Both the position numbers and the translations under genes were made by a program. A stretch of DNA of 6,937 bases from Bacteroides sp. Its GTDB lineage: Bacteria > Bacteroidota > Bacteroidia > Bacteroidales > SM23-62. The notes beneath the pieces were generated by a model. The model was given only the letters and a program-made list of their open reading frames with translations. It ran no database searches and had not been told where the DNA came from. Position 1 is the stretch's first letter; every line of letters starts with the position of its first letter. Positions 1 through 6,937 of the stretch are shown here, piece by piece. The stretch lies in NCBI GenBank assembly GCA_030592145.1, contig JAUVKJ010000088.1, forward strand, positions 1 through 6,937. Direction: 5' to 3'.

Positions 1-701
1 TTTCCGCTGTAATGATAGGTGTTGTCACTGGACCTGAAACTCGATCCGCTGACATCCCAGTGGATCCCGGCATATACTGCACCATAATAATATATGGTAC
101 GCTTCAGCAGTTCAAAATCACTGACAGGGAGCCAGCGGGAATCGGGTACCAGGGCGTGCGGTTCAAGGGTGTCCCAGCAGGGGTTAACCTCCAGGTTGTA
201 TGGGTCATCCGATTCCAGTACGGGTCCGTCGAACCGGGTCAGGTATGCACTGCAAATAAATTGATTGGCACCCTGCCCAAAACCCCAGTTCTCCTCATCA
301 AACCCGTTACAGGCCGCCATGTTCTGCTCCGAAAGATCCACTTCCGGGAATCCCATGCTGAGCCACCTTGATTCAAGAGATCCCATGCTTGCAAAAGATG
401 TACAATTTCCCCCATAATTACCTCCTCCCTGCTTCCTGGCACTGGTGACACGTCCTTCAGCACGCAGGTCGAATTTTGCCGGCAGTGCCGCTGAACTTTT
501 ATATCGCAGGTCCCCTGCCGGCCTCGGTCTGAAATCGAGCTTGAAGGGAGCTGGTTTATATCCAAGAGAAATATCCGGATTTCCGGGAAGAACCTGGCTT
601 TTAAGGGTGGGTGACGGTACTATGTCAGGTGTTCCTGCCTGTGCAAGGGATACGGATGACAAAAAACATAAGATTATCAGATGCAGAATTATCTTTTTCA
701 T
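1..701 (-). CDS. Secreted papain-like (C1 family) cysteine peptidase, N-terminal part, truncated by the window edge
   Basis: The reading frame is open from an ATG at 701 down to base 1 (233 codons plus 2 nt), so the C-terminus lies outside the window. Residues 1-22 form a signal peptide: MKK, a hydrophobic core, then SLAQA; cleavage is likely before Q21 or after A22. There is no lipobox. A proregion-like stretch leads to the peptidase core near residue 73 (LPAKFDLR, then GRVTSARKQGG). Q91 fits the oxyanion-hole glutamine and C100 in GGNCTSFASMGSLES fits the nucleophile. The papain-type landmarks LSEQN (123-127) and ESDDPY (163-168) follow. Residues 207-216 (GAVYAGIHWD) match the strand just before the catalytic His, which should lie a few residues beyond the edge. 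Two differences from classical papains: the residue after Cys is Thr, not Trp, and Q91 to C100 is nine residues rather than six. No Shine-Dalgarno is visible; the leader is A-rich. It is probably a cell-surface or extracellular protease. The family call is secure; activity and substrate are not. Confidence 0.88.
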   Translation of the reverse strand, partial: MKKIILHLIILCFLSSVSLAQAGTPDIVPSPTLKSQVLPGNPDISLGYKPAPFKLDFRPRPAGDLRYKSSAALPAKFDLRAEGRVTSARKQGGGNYGGNCTSFASMGSLESRWLSMGFPEVDLSEQNMAACNGFDEENWGFGQGANQFICSAYLTRFDGPVLESDDPYNLEVNPCWDTLEPHALVPDSRWLPVSDFELLKRTIYYYGAVYAGIHWDVSGSSFRSSDNTYHYSG

Positions 702-888
702 GGTTGTTTTTTTTAGAGTCCGTATACAATAATACAAAATAATCAAATTCGTAGATAATCACCCCGGTTGAAGGCAGTAAATATTAACATGTATGTCAGG
801 AATGACAAATCCGGGATCATACATAGAGATTTTCTGTAAAATAAACTAATTTTACATGCTATAAAACCGAAAAGAAAAAGTTAATACA
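702..888. promoter_or_regulatory. Divergent intergenic region between the C1 peptidase and secA
   Basis: This AT-rich gap separates two divergent starts (ATG at 701 on minus, ATG at 889 on plus), so promoters for both directions should lie here. I could not place a convincing pair of Bacteroidota elements (TTTG near -33 with TAnnTTTG near -7). The nearest -7-like strings are TAATTTTA at 847-854 on plus, and TATTATTG (727-734) and TTATTTTG (735-742) on minus. None has a good partner at the expected distance. The minus-strand leader has a run of eight A just upstream of the peptidase start. Function is inferred from position only. Confidence 0.45.
835..856. repeat. Perfect 8-bp inverted repeat upstream of secA
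   Basis: Arms TGTAAAAT (835-842) and ATTTTACA (849-856) are exact reverse complements around a 6-nt spacer (AAACTA). The repeat ends 32 bp before the secA ATG. It could be an operator half-site pair or a weak RNA hairpin in the secA leader. A second ATTTT at 829-833 could pair with the AAAAT of the left arm instead, giving alternative folds. All arms are A/T-rich, so the pairing energy is low and chance is a real possibility. Confidence 0.4.
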
Positions 889-3800
889 ATGAGCATCATT
901 AACAAAGTTGCAGGGAAAATGTTCGGTTCCAAGTCTGTGCGCGACCTTAAAGAGCTCCAGCCATACATTGGCAGGATAAATGCAGAAACCGAAAGGGTGG
1001 AGAAAATGAGCAATGACGAGCTCAGGGAGGTCGCTGCCAAAATGGGGGAAAGCATAAGGGGAACCGTTGCCGGGGAACAGGAAGAGATCATGGGAATGAA
1101 AACACAACTGGAGGATCCTCAGATGGATGTTGAGGAAAAGGAAAGGATCTACCATAGCATCGAAAGAATTGAAAAAGACATTGATGAGAAACTGGTCGGT
1201 GCTCTCGACGAGGGAATCCCGCTTGCCTTTGCGATCATAAAGGAAACAGCCCGCCGTTTTAAGGAAAACGATTACCTGGAAGTCACCGCCAGCGATTATG
1301 ACAAGGACCTCGCTGCAGAGCGTGACAGCATTGAGATCAAGGGTGACAAGGCCCGCTGGATGAATACCTGGATGGCCGGGGGTACTATGATCACATGGGA
1401 CATGATCCATTATGATGTCCAGCTGATCGGAGGTGTTGTACTGCACCAGGGAAGGATTGCGGAGATGGCTACCGGTGAAGGAAAAACAGTGGTCGCTACC
1501 CTGCCGGTGTTCCTGAATGCTCTGACCGGACGAGGGGTACATATTGTTACCGTCAATGATTACCTGGCCAAAAGGGATACCGAATGGATGGGTCCCCTTT
1601 ACGAATTCCACGGTATGCGGGTTGATTGTATCGATAGACACCAACCCAATTCCGACGACCGGAGGAAAGCATATATGGCCGATATCACCTTTGGTACGAA
1701 CAATGAATTCGGGTTTGACTATTTGCGTGATAACATGGCCATTGCACCGGCCGACCTGGTCCAGCGTCCCCACAACTACGCCATCGTGGATGAGGTAGAC
1801 TCGGTACTGGTCGACGATGCACGGACTCCATTGATCATTTCCGGACCGGTTCACCGTGGCGAGAACCAGCAATTCCTGGAACTGAAGCCGAAGATCGAAA
1901 AGATCGTAAATGCCCAGCGGAAGCTGATCAGTACTATCCTGCCGGAAGCACGGAAATACCTGAATGAAGGGAACAACGAACAGGGCGGATTACTGATGCT
2001 TCGTGCCTTCAAAGGCCTTCCGAGGAACAAGGCCATAATCAAAATGCTCAGTGAGGAAGGAAACAAAACCCTTATGCATAAGACAGAGAACTTCTATATG
2101 CAGGATAACAGCAAGAACATGTACAAGGTTACCGATGAGCTGTATTTCGTAATCGATGAGAAAAACAATACTATCGAGATGACCGAAAAGGGACTGGACC
2201 TGATCTCAACTTCTTCTGAAGATGCTGATTTCTTTATTCTTCCGGATATAGGCAGTGAAATTGCTGAACTCGAGAAATTAAACCTTTCCAGCCAGGAAAA
2301 GCTTGAGAAAAAGGACAAACTGCTGCAGAACTTTGCAACCAAATCGGAGCTGGTCCATACCATCAATCAACTTCTCAAAGCCTATTCATTGTTTGAAATT
2401 GACGTTGAATATGTGGTCATGGATAACAAGGTAAAGATCGTAGATGAGCAAACCGGGCGGATCCTTGAGGGCAGGAGGTATTCAGACGGATTGCACCAGG
2501 CCATTGAAGCCAAGGAAAATGTGAAAGTCGAGGCAGCCACCCAGACCTTCGCTACCATTACCCTCCAGAATTATTTCAGGATGTATAAAAAACTTGCCGG
2601 GATGACCGGTACCGCAGAAACGGAGGCCGGGGAGTTCTGGGATATCTACAAGCTCGATGTCGTGGTTATCCCCACAAACCAGCCCATAGTAAGGGATGAC
2701 CGCGAGGATCTCGTTTACAAAACCGTACGGGAGAAGTACAATGCGGTCATAGATGAAATTGTCAGGCTGGTCCGGGGAGGCAGGCCCGTGCTCGTAGGTA
2801 CCACCTCGGTTGAAATATCGGAACTCCTCAGCCGCATGCTGAAGATACGGAAGATCGAGCATAACGTGCTGAATGCCAAATTGCATGCCAGGGAGGCGGA
2901 CATTGTCGCGCATGCCGGGAAAACAGGTTCGGTAACCATTGCAACCAACATGGCCGGCCGGGGAACGGACATCAAACTGATTCCCGAGGTAGTGAAGGCC
3001 GGGGGACTGGCAATCATCGGAACGGAACGGCATGAATCCCGGCGGGTCGACAGGCAGCTCCGGGGACGTGCCGGAAGACAGGGAGACCCGGGTTCTTCGC
3101 AATTCTATGCGTCCCTGGAAGATAACCTTATGCGGCTCTTCGGGTCTGACCGGATCTCGGGGATCATGGACCGGCTGGGTTTAAAGGAAGGGGAGGTAAT
3201 ACAGCATTCCATGATCAGCAAGTCCATTGAACGGGCCCAGAGGAAGGTGGAGGAGAATAACTTCGGCATCCGTAAAAGGCTGCTTGAGTATGACGATGTA
3301 ATGAATTCACAGAGGGAGGTAATCTATACCAAGCGGCGTCATGCCCTTCTGGGAGAGCGGCTTAGCCTTGATATCAACAACATGACCTACGACATGTGCG
3401 AAAGCATTGTGCTTGACTGTCATGGCAATGTGGATTACTCAGATTTCTCCCTTGAAGTGCTGAGATACTTATCGGTTGAACCCCCTGCCGATGAAGCTGA
3501 ATACAAGGAGGCAAGTGCCAGTGAGATAACGGAAAAACTTTATCAATCCGTCCGCGAAACCTATTTGAGAAAACAACAGGCCATGGTACAGCAGGCCTGG
3601 CCGGTGATCAAGGATGTATTTGAAAAGCAGGGTAAGGTTTATGAGAACATTGTGGTCCCGGTCTCAGACGGAACCAGAATATTCCAGATCCTTACCAACC
3701 TGGAAAAGTCATATGAGAACCAGGGACAGGAGGTGCTGAATAGTTTTGAAAAAACTGTCAACCTGGCTACTATCGACGAGACCTGGAAAGAACATCTCAG

Positions 3801-4242
3801 GGAACTCGACGATCTGAAGCAGTCGGTTCAGAATGCTACCTACGAACAGAAAGATCCTCTGCTGATTTACAAGTTCGAATCGTTTGAACTGTTCAAAACA
3901 GCTATAGACAGGATCAACAAGGATGTGATTTCGAGCCTGCTAAAGGGAAATATTCCTTTGCAGGACAGCAGCCAGGTACAGCAGGCCAGGGGGCCCCGGC
4001 ACCTTGACACGAGTGGTATGCAGCAGACCAAGAGCGAAGCCCGGTCGGCTTATGAAGGCGGCGGAGATGACGGGCAGCCCCAGCCCCGGCGACCGCAAAA
4101 ATTGGAACCCGTCAGGTCGGGCCGAAAGATTGGGCGGAACGAGATTGTTAAGGTAAGGTACCAGAACGGGGAAATTCTCGAAACCAAATACAAAAAAGTG
4201 GAGCAGGATATAAACAGCGGTACCTGCGTTCTGACCAGCTAA
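889..4242 (+). CDS. secA: Preprotein translocase ATPase SecA
   Basis: SecA is the cytoplasmic motor that pushes unfolded preproteins through SecYEG using ATP. NBD1 has Walker A TGEGKT at 195-200 (K199) and the DEVD Walker B at 301-304, followed by ARTPLIISG (311-319). The preprotein cross-linking region lies between, and IVDEQTGR (517-524) to GMTGTAETE (571-579) closes NBD1. NBD2 has TNMAGRGTD (686-694), GTERHESRR (711-719) and [11 protein letters not shown] (723-733), with R727 and R730 as arginine-finger candidates. The helical scaffold follows near 780-816, and a second helical block with WKEHL (966-970) and ISSLLKG (1014-1020). At 1117 residues it is far longer than E. coli SecA (901); extra segments lie near 52-104, 341-411 and 460-486, as in other Bacteroidota. 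The usual C-terminal zinc motif (CxCxSGxxxKxCHG) is absent: IGRNE (1081-1085) is followed by a cysteine-poor tail. The ATG at 889 is fixed by an in-frame TAA at 862 with no other start between. No Shine-Dalgarno is seen. Confidence 0.98.
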   Translation: MSIINKVAGKMFGSKSVRDLKELQPYIGRINAETERVEKMSNDELREVAAKMGESIRGTVAGEQEEIMGMKTQLEDPQMDVEEKERIYHSIERIEKDIDEKLVGALDEGIPLAFAIIKETARRFKENDYLEVTASDYDKDLAAERDSIEIKGDKARWMNTWMAGGTMITWDMIHYDVQLIGGVVLHQGRIAEMATGEGKTVVATLPVFLNALTGRGVHIVTVNDYLAKRDTEWMGPLYEFHGMRVDCIDRHQPNSDDRRKAYMADITFGTNNEFGFDYLRDNMAIAPADLVQRPHNYAIVDEVDSVLVDDARTPLIISGPVHRGENQQFLELKPKIEKIVNAQRKLISTILPEARKYLNEGNNEQGGLLMLRAFKGLPRNKAIIKMLSEEGNKTLMHKTENFYMQDNSKNMYKVTDELYFVIDEKNNTIEMTEKGLDLISTSSEDADFFILPDIGSEIAELEKLNLSSQEKLEKKDKLLQNFATKSELVHTINQLLKAYSLFEIDVEYVVMDNKVKIVDEQTGRILEGRRYSDGLHQAIEAKENVKVEAATQTFATITLQNYFRMYKKLAGMTGTAETEAGEFWDIYKLDVVVIPTNQPIVRDDREDLVYKTVREKYNAVIDEIVRLVRGGRPVLVGTTSVEISELLSRMLKIRKIEHNVLNAKLHAREADIVAHAGKTGSVTIATNMAGRGTDIKLIPEVVKAGGLAIIGTERHESRRVDRQLRGRAGRQGDPGSSQFYASLEDNLMRLFGSDRISGIMDRLGLKEGEVIQHSMISKSIERAQRKVEENNFGIRKRLLEYDDVMNSQREVIYTKRRHALLGERLSLDINNMTYDMCESIVLDCHGNVDYSDFSLEVLRYLSVEPPADEAEYKEASASEITEKLYQSVRETYLRKQQAMVQQAWPVIKDVFEKQGKVYENIVVPVSDGTRIFQILTNLEKSYENQGQEVLNSFEKTVNLATIDETWKEHLRELDDLKQSVQNATYEQKDPLLIYKFESFELFKTAIDRINKDVISSLLKGNIPLQDSSQVQQARGPRHLDTSGMQQTKSEARSAYEGGGDDGQPQPRRPQKLEPVRSGRKIGRNEIVKVRYQNGEILETKYKKVEQDINSGTCVLTS

Positions 4243-4262
4243 CCCGTATAACAACACTATTA

Positions 4263-6764
4263 ATGAACCGAAGAGGATTCCGCAGATTCTTTGTCAGCAT
4301 TGTCCTTCCGACAATTCTTGCCATTGTACTGTTTGTTATTTTTATCTATATAATCATCCTTCCGTCTTTTGAGAAGAATATGATGGAAGGAAAGAAGGAG
4401 ATGATCCGTGAACTGACACTGACTGCCTGGAGCCTGGTTGACGATTATAATAATGATCTCAGGAACGGTTTGTTGAGCGAGCAGGAAGCCCGAACCCTTG
4501 CCGCCGGGAAAATTGAACAATTGCGCTATGGGGAGGAGGACAAGGATTATTTCTGGATCATCGACATGCAGCCCCTCATGATCATGCACCCTTACCGGAA
4601 AGAGTTGAATGGCACCCGGCTTGACAATTACCAGGACCCCGAGGGAAAGAGGTTATTTGTTGAGGCGGTTAACGTTGCCCGGCAAAGCGGGGAAGGATAT
4701 ATAGATTACCTCTGGCAATGGAAGGACGACAGTACCAGGATTGTTCCCAAACTATCCTATGTTAAGGCCTACCCGGAATGGGAATGGGTCATCGGAACCG
4801 GGATTTACCTCGAAGATGTAAAAACACAGATTGTGTCTCTTGAAAGGAACCTGATCAGGGTTTCCCTGCTGATTACGCTTGTGATCGTAATCCTTCTTTT
4901 TTACATCATCCGGCAGAGCCTTTCTATCGAAAGGGAAAGAACCGCCGCCGAACAACGCTTAAAACAATCACGTGAAAAATACAGGCTGCTTGTGGAGGCA
5001 TCCACGGAGGGCACCCTGATGGTTGTGAACGGGAAATTCATTTTTGCAAACCAGCGGTTCAAAAGATTATACGGAGACGTGGATACAGATCTGTCAAAGG
5101 TTCATTTTGATGATCTTTTTACCCTGAGTATCCGGGAGGTTAGGGAACAGATTAACGATACGGGGAAATCCTTAAGTTGCGAAACCAGCTTAACACTAAA
5201 ATCGGGAAAGACCCGTGAAGTGGTAATTTCCGTATCAAAGGTTAAAATGACCGGGCAGGATGGGTACATCGTTGTAGTAAAAAACGTAGATGTTAAAAAA
5301 GGCGTGGTGCCATACAAAGAATGGTTGGAAGACGACCTCCAGGCCAGCCTGCTCCTGATGAATATGAAAGTGAAATCGCTGCTTGTCCCGGCCAGTTACT
5401 GCACTTTGAATACTTCAGCCCGAGAGGCCGCGGGAATCATGGGGCGCAAGCGCATCGGTGTGCTGCTTGTGAGGCAGGAAGAGGCTGTGATAGGATATCT
5501 TACAGACCGGGTGCTTTGTGAGAGAATCCTTGCAGCAGACAGGAACCCGGATCAGTCCCTGTCTGATGTTATGCTCGCTCCGGCACCTTTGATACCTGAG
5601 GATGCGTTGGTTCATGAAGCCCTTCTTCAATTCAAAAGGGAAAATTGCAATTACCTGTTTGCCAAATCACCGGAAGGAAATATTTCCGGAGTAATTTCAC
5701 GGGAAGAAATCTATCGCAGGCAACAAACCACTGTTACAAATCTCCTGAATGAAGCCGGTTCTTCAGAGTCATTTAAGGACCTGAGAAATATCTATAATAA
5801 ACTCACGGTTCTGGTTCAGTCATTACTCGAAACAGGGTCAAGAATTTCTTTGATCACCCGTATACAAATGCTTGTATCGGATTCCATCGTTAAAAGGGTC
5901 ATTGCACTGGTGAAGGAAGGAAAAGGGGAAGCTCCCTGTCCCTTTGCCTTCATGGTAATGGGAAGCGAGGGCAGGGGAGAACAGACCCTGTTGACCGACC
6001 AGGATAATGCCCTGATTTATCAGTGCACGGACACAGAAAAAGACAGGGCCCGCAGCTGGTTCCTTGATTTTGCCGAACAAGTGAATGAAGGGCTCAACCA
6101 GGCGGGGTTTCGTTTTTGTAAAGGAGATGTCATGGCCCGGAATCCGAAATGGAACCTTACGCTTACGGAATGGAAAAAAACTTTCGGGGAATGGATCCGG
6201 AATGCAGAGCCCGATAATGTACTTAAAAGCAGCATCTTTTTTGATTTCAGGGGCATATTCGGGGAGCTGGAACTGGTTGATGAACTGGACCGTGAAGTGA
6301 ATGAAATGACCAGGGGAGAAGCCATATTTTTCCACCACCTGGCCCAGTCGGTCCTGAAATTCAAGCTGCCGCTTGGATTGATGGGAGGGATCTCAGCAGA
6401 ATCATCCGGGGAGGGACAGGTCATAGACATTAAAAAGATACTGATGCCCATTGTCAGCTATGCCCGTTTGATGGCTCTTCAGCATCAGATTTCCGCCAGG
6501 AATACTCTTGAAAGACTTGATAAGATATATTTTATCGATGCTTTAAGCGAGTCATTCTATAAGGAACTTATACAGTCTTACAGTTACCTGATGAAACTTC
6601 GTTTTAAGACCCAGTCAGACCAGCTTGCCCGAATGGAGCCGGAAGATAATCTGGTGGACCTGGAGGGACTGACAGAAATCGAGATGAGCACATTAAAGAA
6701 GATACTGAGTGTGATCAACAACCTCCAGAGCCAGGTCCGGACCGACTACAAAATCGGGAATTGA
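4263..6764 (+). CDS. Membrane sensor with Cache, PAS and CBS-pair domains and a DUF294 (GlnD-like) nucleotidyltransferase
   Basis: This 833-residue protein is complete. Residues 1-9 are basic, then a membrane helix spans about 10-34. A periplasmic sCache_2-type sensor covers about 37-190, with YFWIID (96-101), MHP (108-110) and PEWEWVIGTGIY (171-182). A second helix lies at about 197-217, then a charged linker, a PAS domain (about 237-343) and a CBS pair (about 368-486). The DUF294 domain starts near 500; its nucleotidyltransferase signature GSEGRGEQTLLTDQDNA (567-583) includes the likely metal ligands D579 and D581. The DUF294 C-terminal domain carries NPKWN (627-631), SSIFFDFRGIFGE (656-668) and a helical end. 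Family knowledge: DUF294 domains resemble GlnD and related minimal nucleotidyltransferases and usually sit behind a cyclic-nucleotide-binding domain plus CBS pair in soluble proteins. I infer that an extracytoplasmic ligand, and adenine nucleotides at the CBS pair, control nucleotidyl transfer to an unknown target. It starts 20 bp after secA with no terminator between, so co-transcription is likely. No histidine kinase, GGDEF or chemotaxis output is present. Domains are confident; function is not known. Confidence 0.9.
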   Translation: MNRRGFRRFFVSIVLPTILAIVLFVIFIYIIILPSFEKNMMEGKKEMIRELTLTAWSLVDDYNNDLRNGLLSEQEARTLAAGKIEQLRYGEEDKDYFWIIDMQPLMIMHPYRKELNGTRLDNYQDPEGKRLFVEAVNVARQSGEGYIDYLWQWKDDSTRIVPKLSYVKAYPEWEWVIGTGIYLEDVKTQIVSLERNLIRVSLLITLVIVILLFYIIRQSLSIERERTAAEQRLKQSREKYRLLVEASTEGTLMVVNGKFIFANQRFKRLYGDVDTDLSKVHFDDLFTLSIREVREQINDTGKSLSCETSLTLKSGKTREVVISVSKVKMTGQDGYIVVVKNVDVKKGVVPYKEWLEDDLQASLLLMNMKVKSLLVPASYCTLNTSAREAAGIMGRKRIGVLLVRQEEAVIGYLTDRVLCERILAADRNPDQSLSDVMLAPAPLIPEDALVHEALLQFKRENCNYLFAKSPEGNISGVISREEIYRRQQTTVTNLLNEAGSSESFKDLRNIYNKLTVLVQSLLETGSRISLITRIQMLVSDSIVKRVIALVKEGKGEAPCPFAFMVMGSEGRGEQTLLTDQDNALIYQCTDTEKDRARSWFLDFAEQVNEGLNQAGFRFCKGDVMARNPKWNLTLTEWKKTFGEWIRNAEPDNVLKSSIFFDFRGIFGELELVDELDREVNEMTRGEAIFFHHLAQSVLKFKLPLGLMGGISAESSGEGQVIDIKKILMPIVSYARLMALQHQISARNTLERLDKIYFIDALSESFYKELIQSYSYLMKLRFKTQSDQLARMEPEDNLVDLEGLTEIEMSTLKKILSVINNLQSQVRTDYKIGN

Positions 6765-6937
6765 CATCTCTTTTTATATACATCCCTGCGATGACCAACT
6801 TTTACCACAATTACGGTAAGTTTTTCATCTTCTATTGAGTAGACTATACGATAATTTCCTTGGCGAATACGATACTTATCTTTATCTGACAGTTTTTCAC
6901 ATCCGAAAGGTCTTGGGTTTATGGAGAGTCGTTTGAT
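6746..6937 (-). CDS. RelE/ParE-family toxin, C-terminal part, truncated by the window edge
   Basis: On the minus strand the frame is open from the right edge (6937) to a TAG at 6746-6748, giving 63 residues with the start outside the window. The sequence matches the C-terminal half of RelE-type mRNA interferases: NPRPFGCEKLSDKDKYRIR, then GNYRIVYSIEDEKLTV and VVKVGHRRDVYK. The conserved YRIR, YRIVY and GHRRDVY segments hold the Arg and Tyr residues that in this superfamily contact or cleave mRNA on the ribosome. The tail after DVYK (KRCQFPIL) is encoded over the end of the sensor gene, a 19-bp tail-to-tail overlap. The partner antitoxin normally lies just upstream of or beside the toxin, so it should lie beyond 6937. 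ParE-type gyrase poisons share the fold; the GHRRDVY ending favours the RelE group. Confidence 0.85.
   Translation of the reverse strand: MKRLSINPRPFGCEKLSDKDKYRIRQGNYRIVYSIEDEKLTVIVVKVGHRRDVYKKRCQFPIL

Noticed and set aside
12..732. Plus-strand open frames of 119 and 95 codons at the left end, and a 108-codon minus frame at 239-565
   Set aside because: All are shadows of the C1 peptidase, whose true frame (minus strand, open from 701 to the edge) has a signal peptide and papain-type motifs.
859..1872. A 337-codon open frame on the minus strand inside the 5' third of secA
   Set aside because: It lies wholly antisense to a strongly conserved secA reading frame, and its translation shows no recognisable domain. 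Long antisense frames are a common by-product of codon bias.
2482..3102. A 206-codon minus-strand open frame inside secA
   Set aside because: It is antisense to the NBD1/NBD2 coding region, with no family signature and no start context of its own.
5838..6451. Two overlapping minus-strand open frames (166 and 143 codons) opposite the DUF294 domain
   Set aside because: Both mirror the conserved nucleotidyltransferase coding sequence and have no recognisable motifs.
6765..6800. Possible bidirectional terminator after the sensor gene
   Set aside because: There is a short T-rich run (CTCTTTTTATATA) but no GC-rich stem before it, and this stretch is coding sequence for the convergent RelE-like toxin.
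1..6937. tRNA, rRNA, CRISPR array, insertion-sequence ends, or riboswitch
   Set aside because: Nothing of the kind was seen by eye. Nearly all of the window is accounted for by four genes, and the only gap longer than 20 bp is the 187-bp region 702-888.

Overview
The window looks like chromosome of a Bacteroidota bacterium, probably in or near the Bacteroidales/Marinilabiliales. Three things suggest this. The SecA is very long (1117 residues) and carries large insertions of the kind seen in this phylum. A-rich leaders replace clear Shine-Dalgarno sequences ahead of the starts. A secreted papain-type (C1) peptidase of a kind common in this group is also present. Base composition is moderate in the genes and AT-rich in the one real intergenic gap.

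Layout, left to right. (1) Positions 1-701, minus strand: the N-terminal 233 codons of an exported C1-family cysteine peptidase, cut by the left window edge just before its expected catalytic histidine. (2) Positions 702-888: a 187-bp AT-rich divergent intergenic region that must hold the promoters of both the peptidase and secA. It contains a perfect 8-bp inverted repeat close to the secA start. (3) Positions 889-4242, plus strand: secA, complete, the preprotein translocase ATPase. (4) After only 20 bp, positions 4263-6764, plus strand: a complete 833-residue membrane protein. Its domain order is TM, periplasmic Cache sensor, TM, PAS, CBS pair, DUF294 GlnD-like nucleotidyltransferase, DUF294 C-terminal domain. 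(5) Positions 6746-6937, minus strand: the C-terminal 63 residues of a RelE/ParE-family toxin, cut by the right edge, converging on the sensor gene and overlapping its 3' end by 19 bp.

How they fit together. secA and the sensor gene are probably co-transcribed, given same strand, a 20-bp gap and no terminator. SecA would export the divergent peptidase, as it would any Sec substrate, so that adjacency is not proof of a dedicated link. The most unusual object is the Cache-PAS-CBS-DUF294 protein. It puts a predicted nucleotidyltransferase output, usually found in soluble proteins behind a cyclic-nucleotide-binding domain, under the control of an extracytoplasmic small-molecule sensor. Its substrate and target are unknown.
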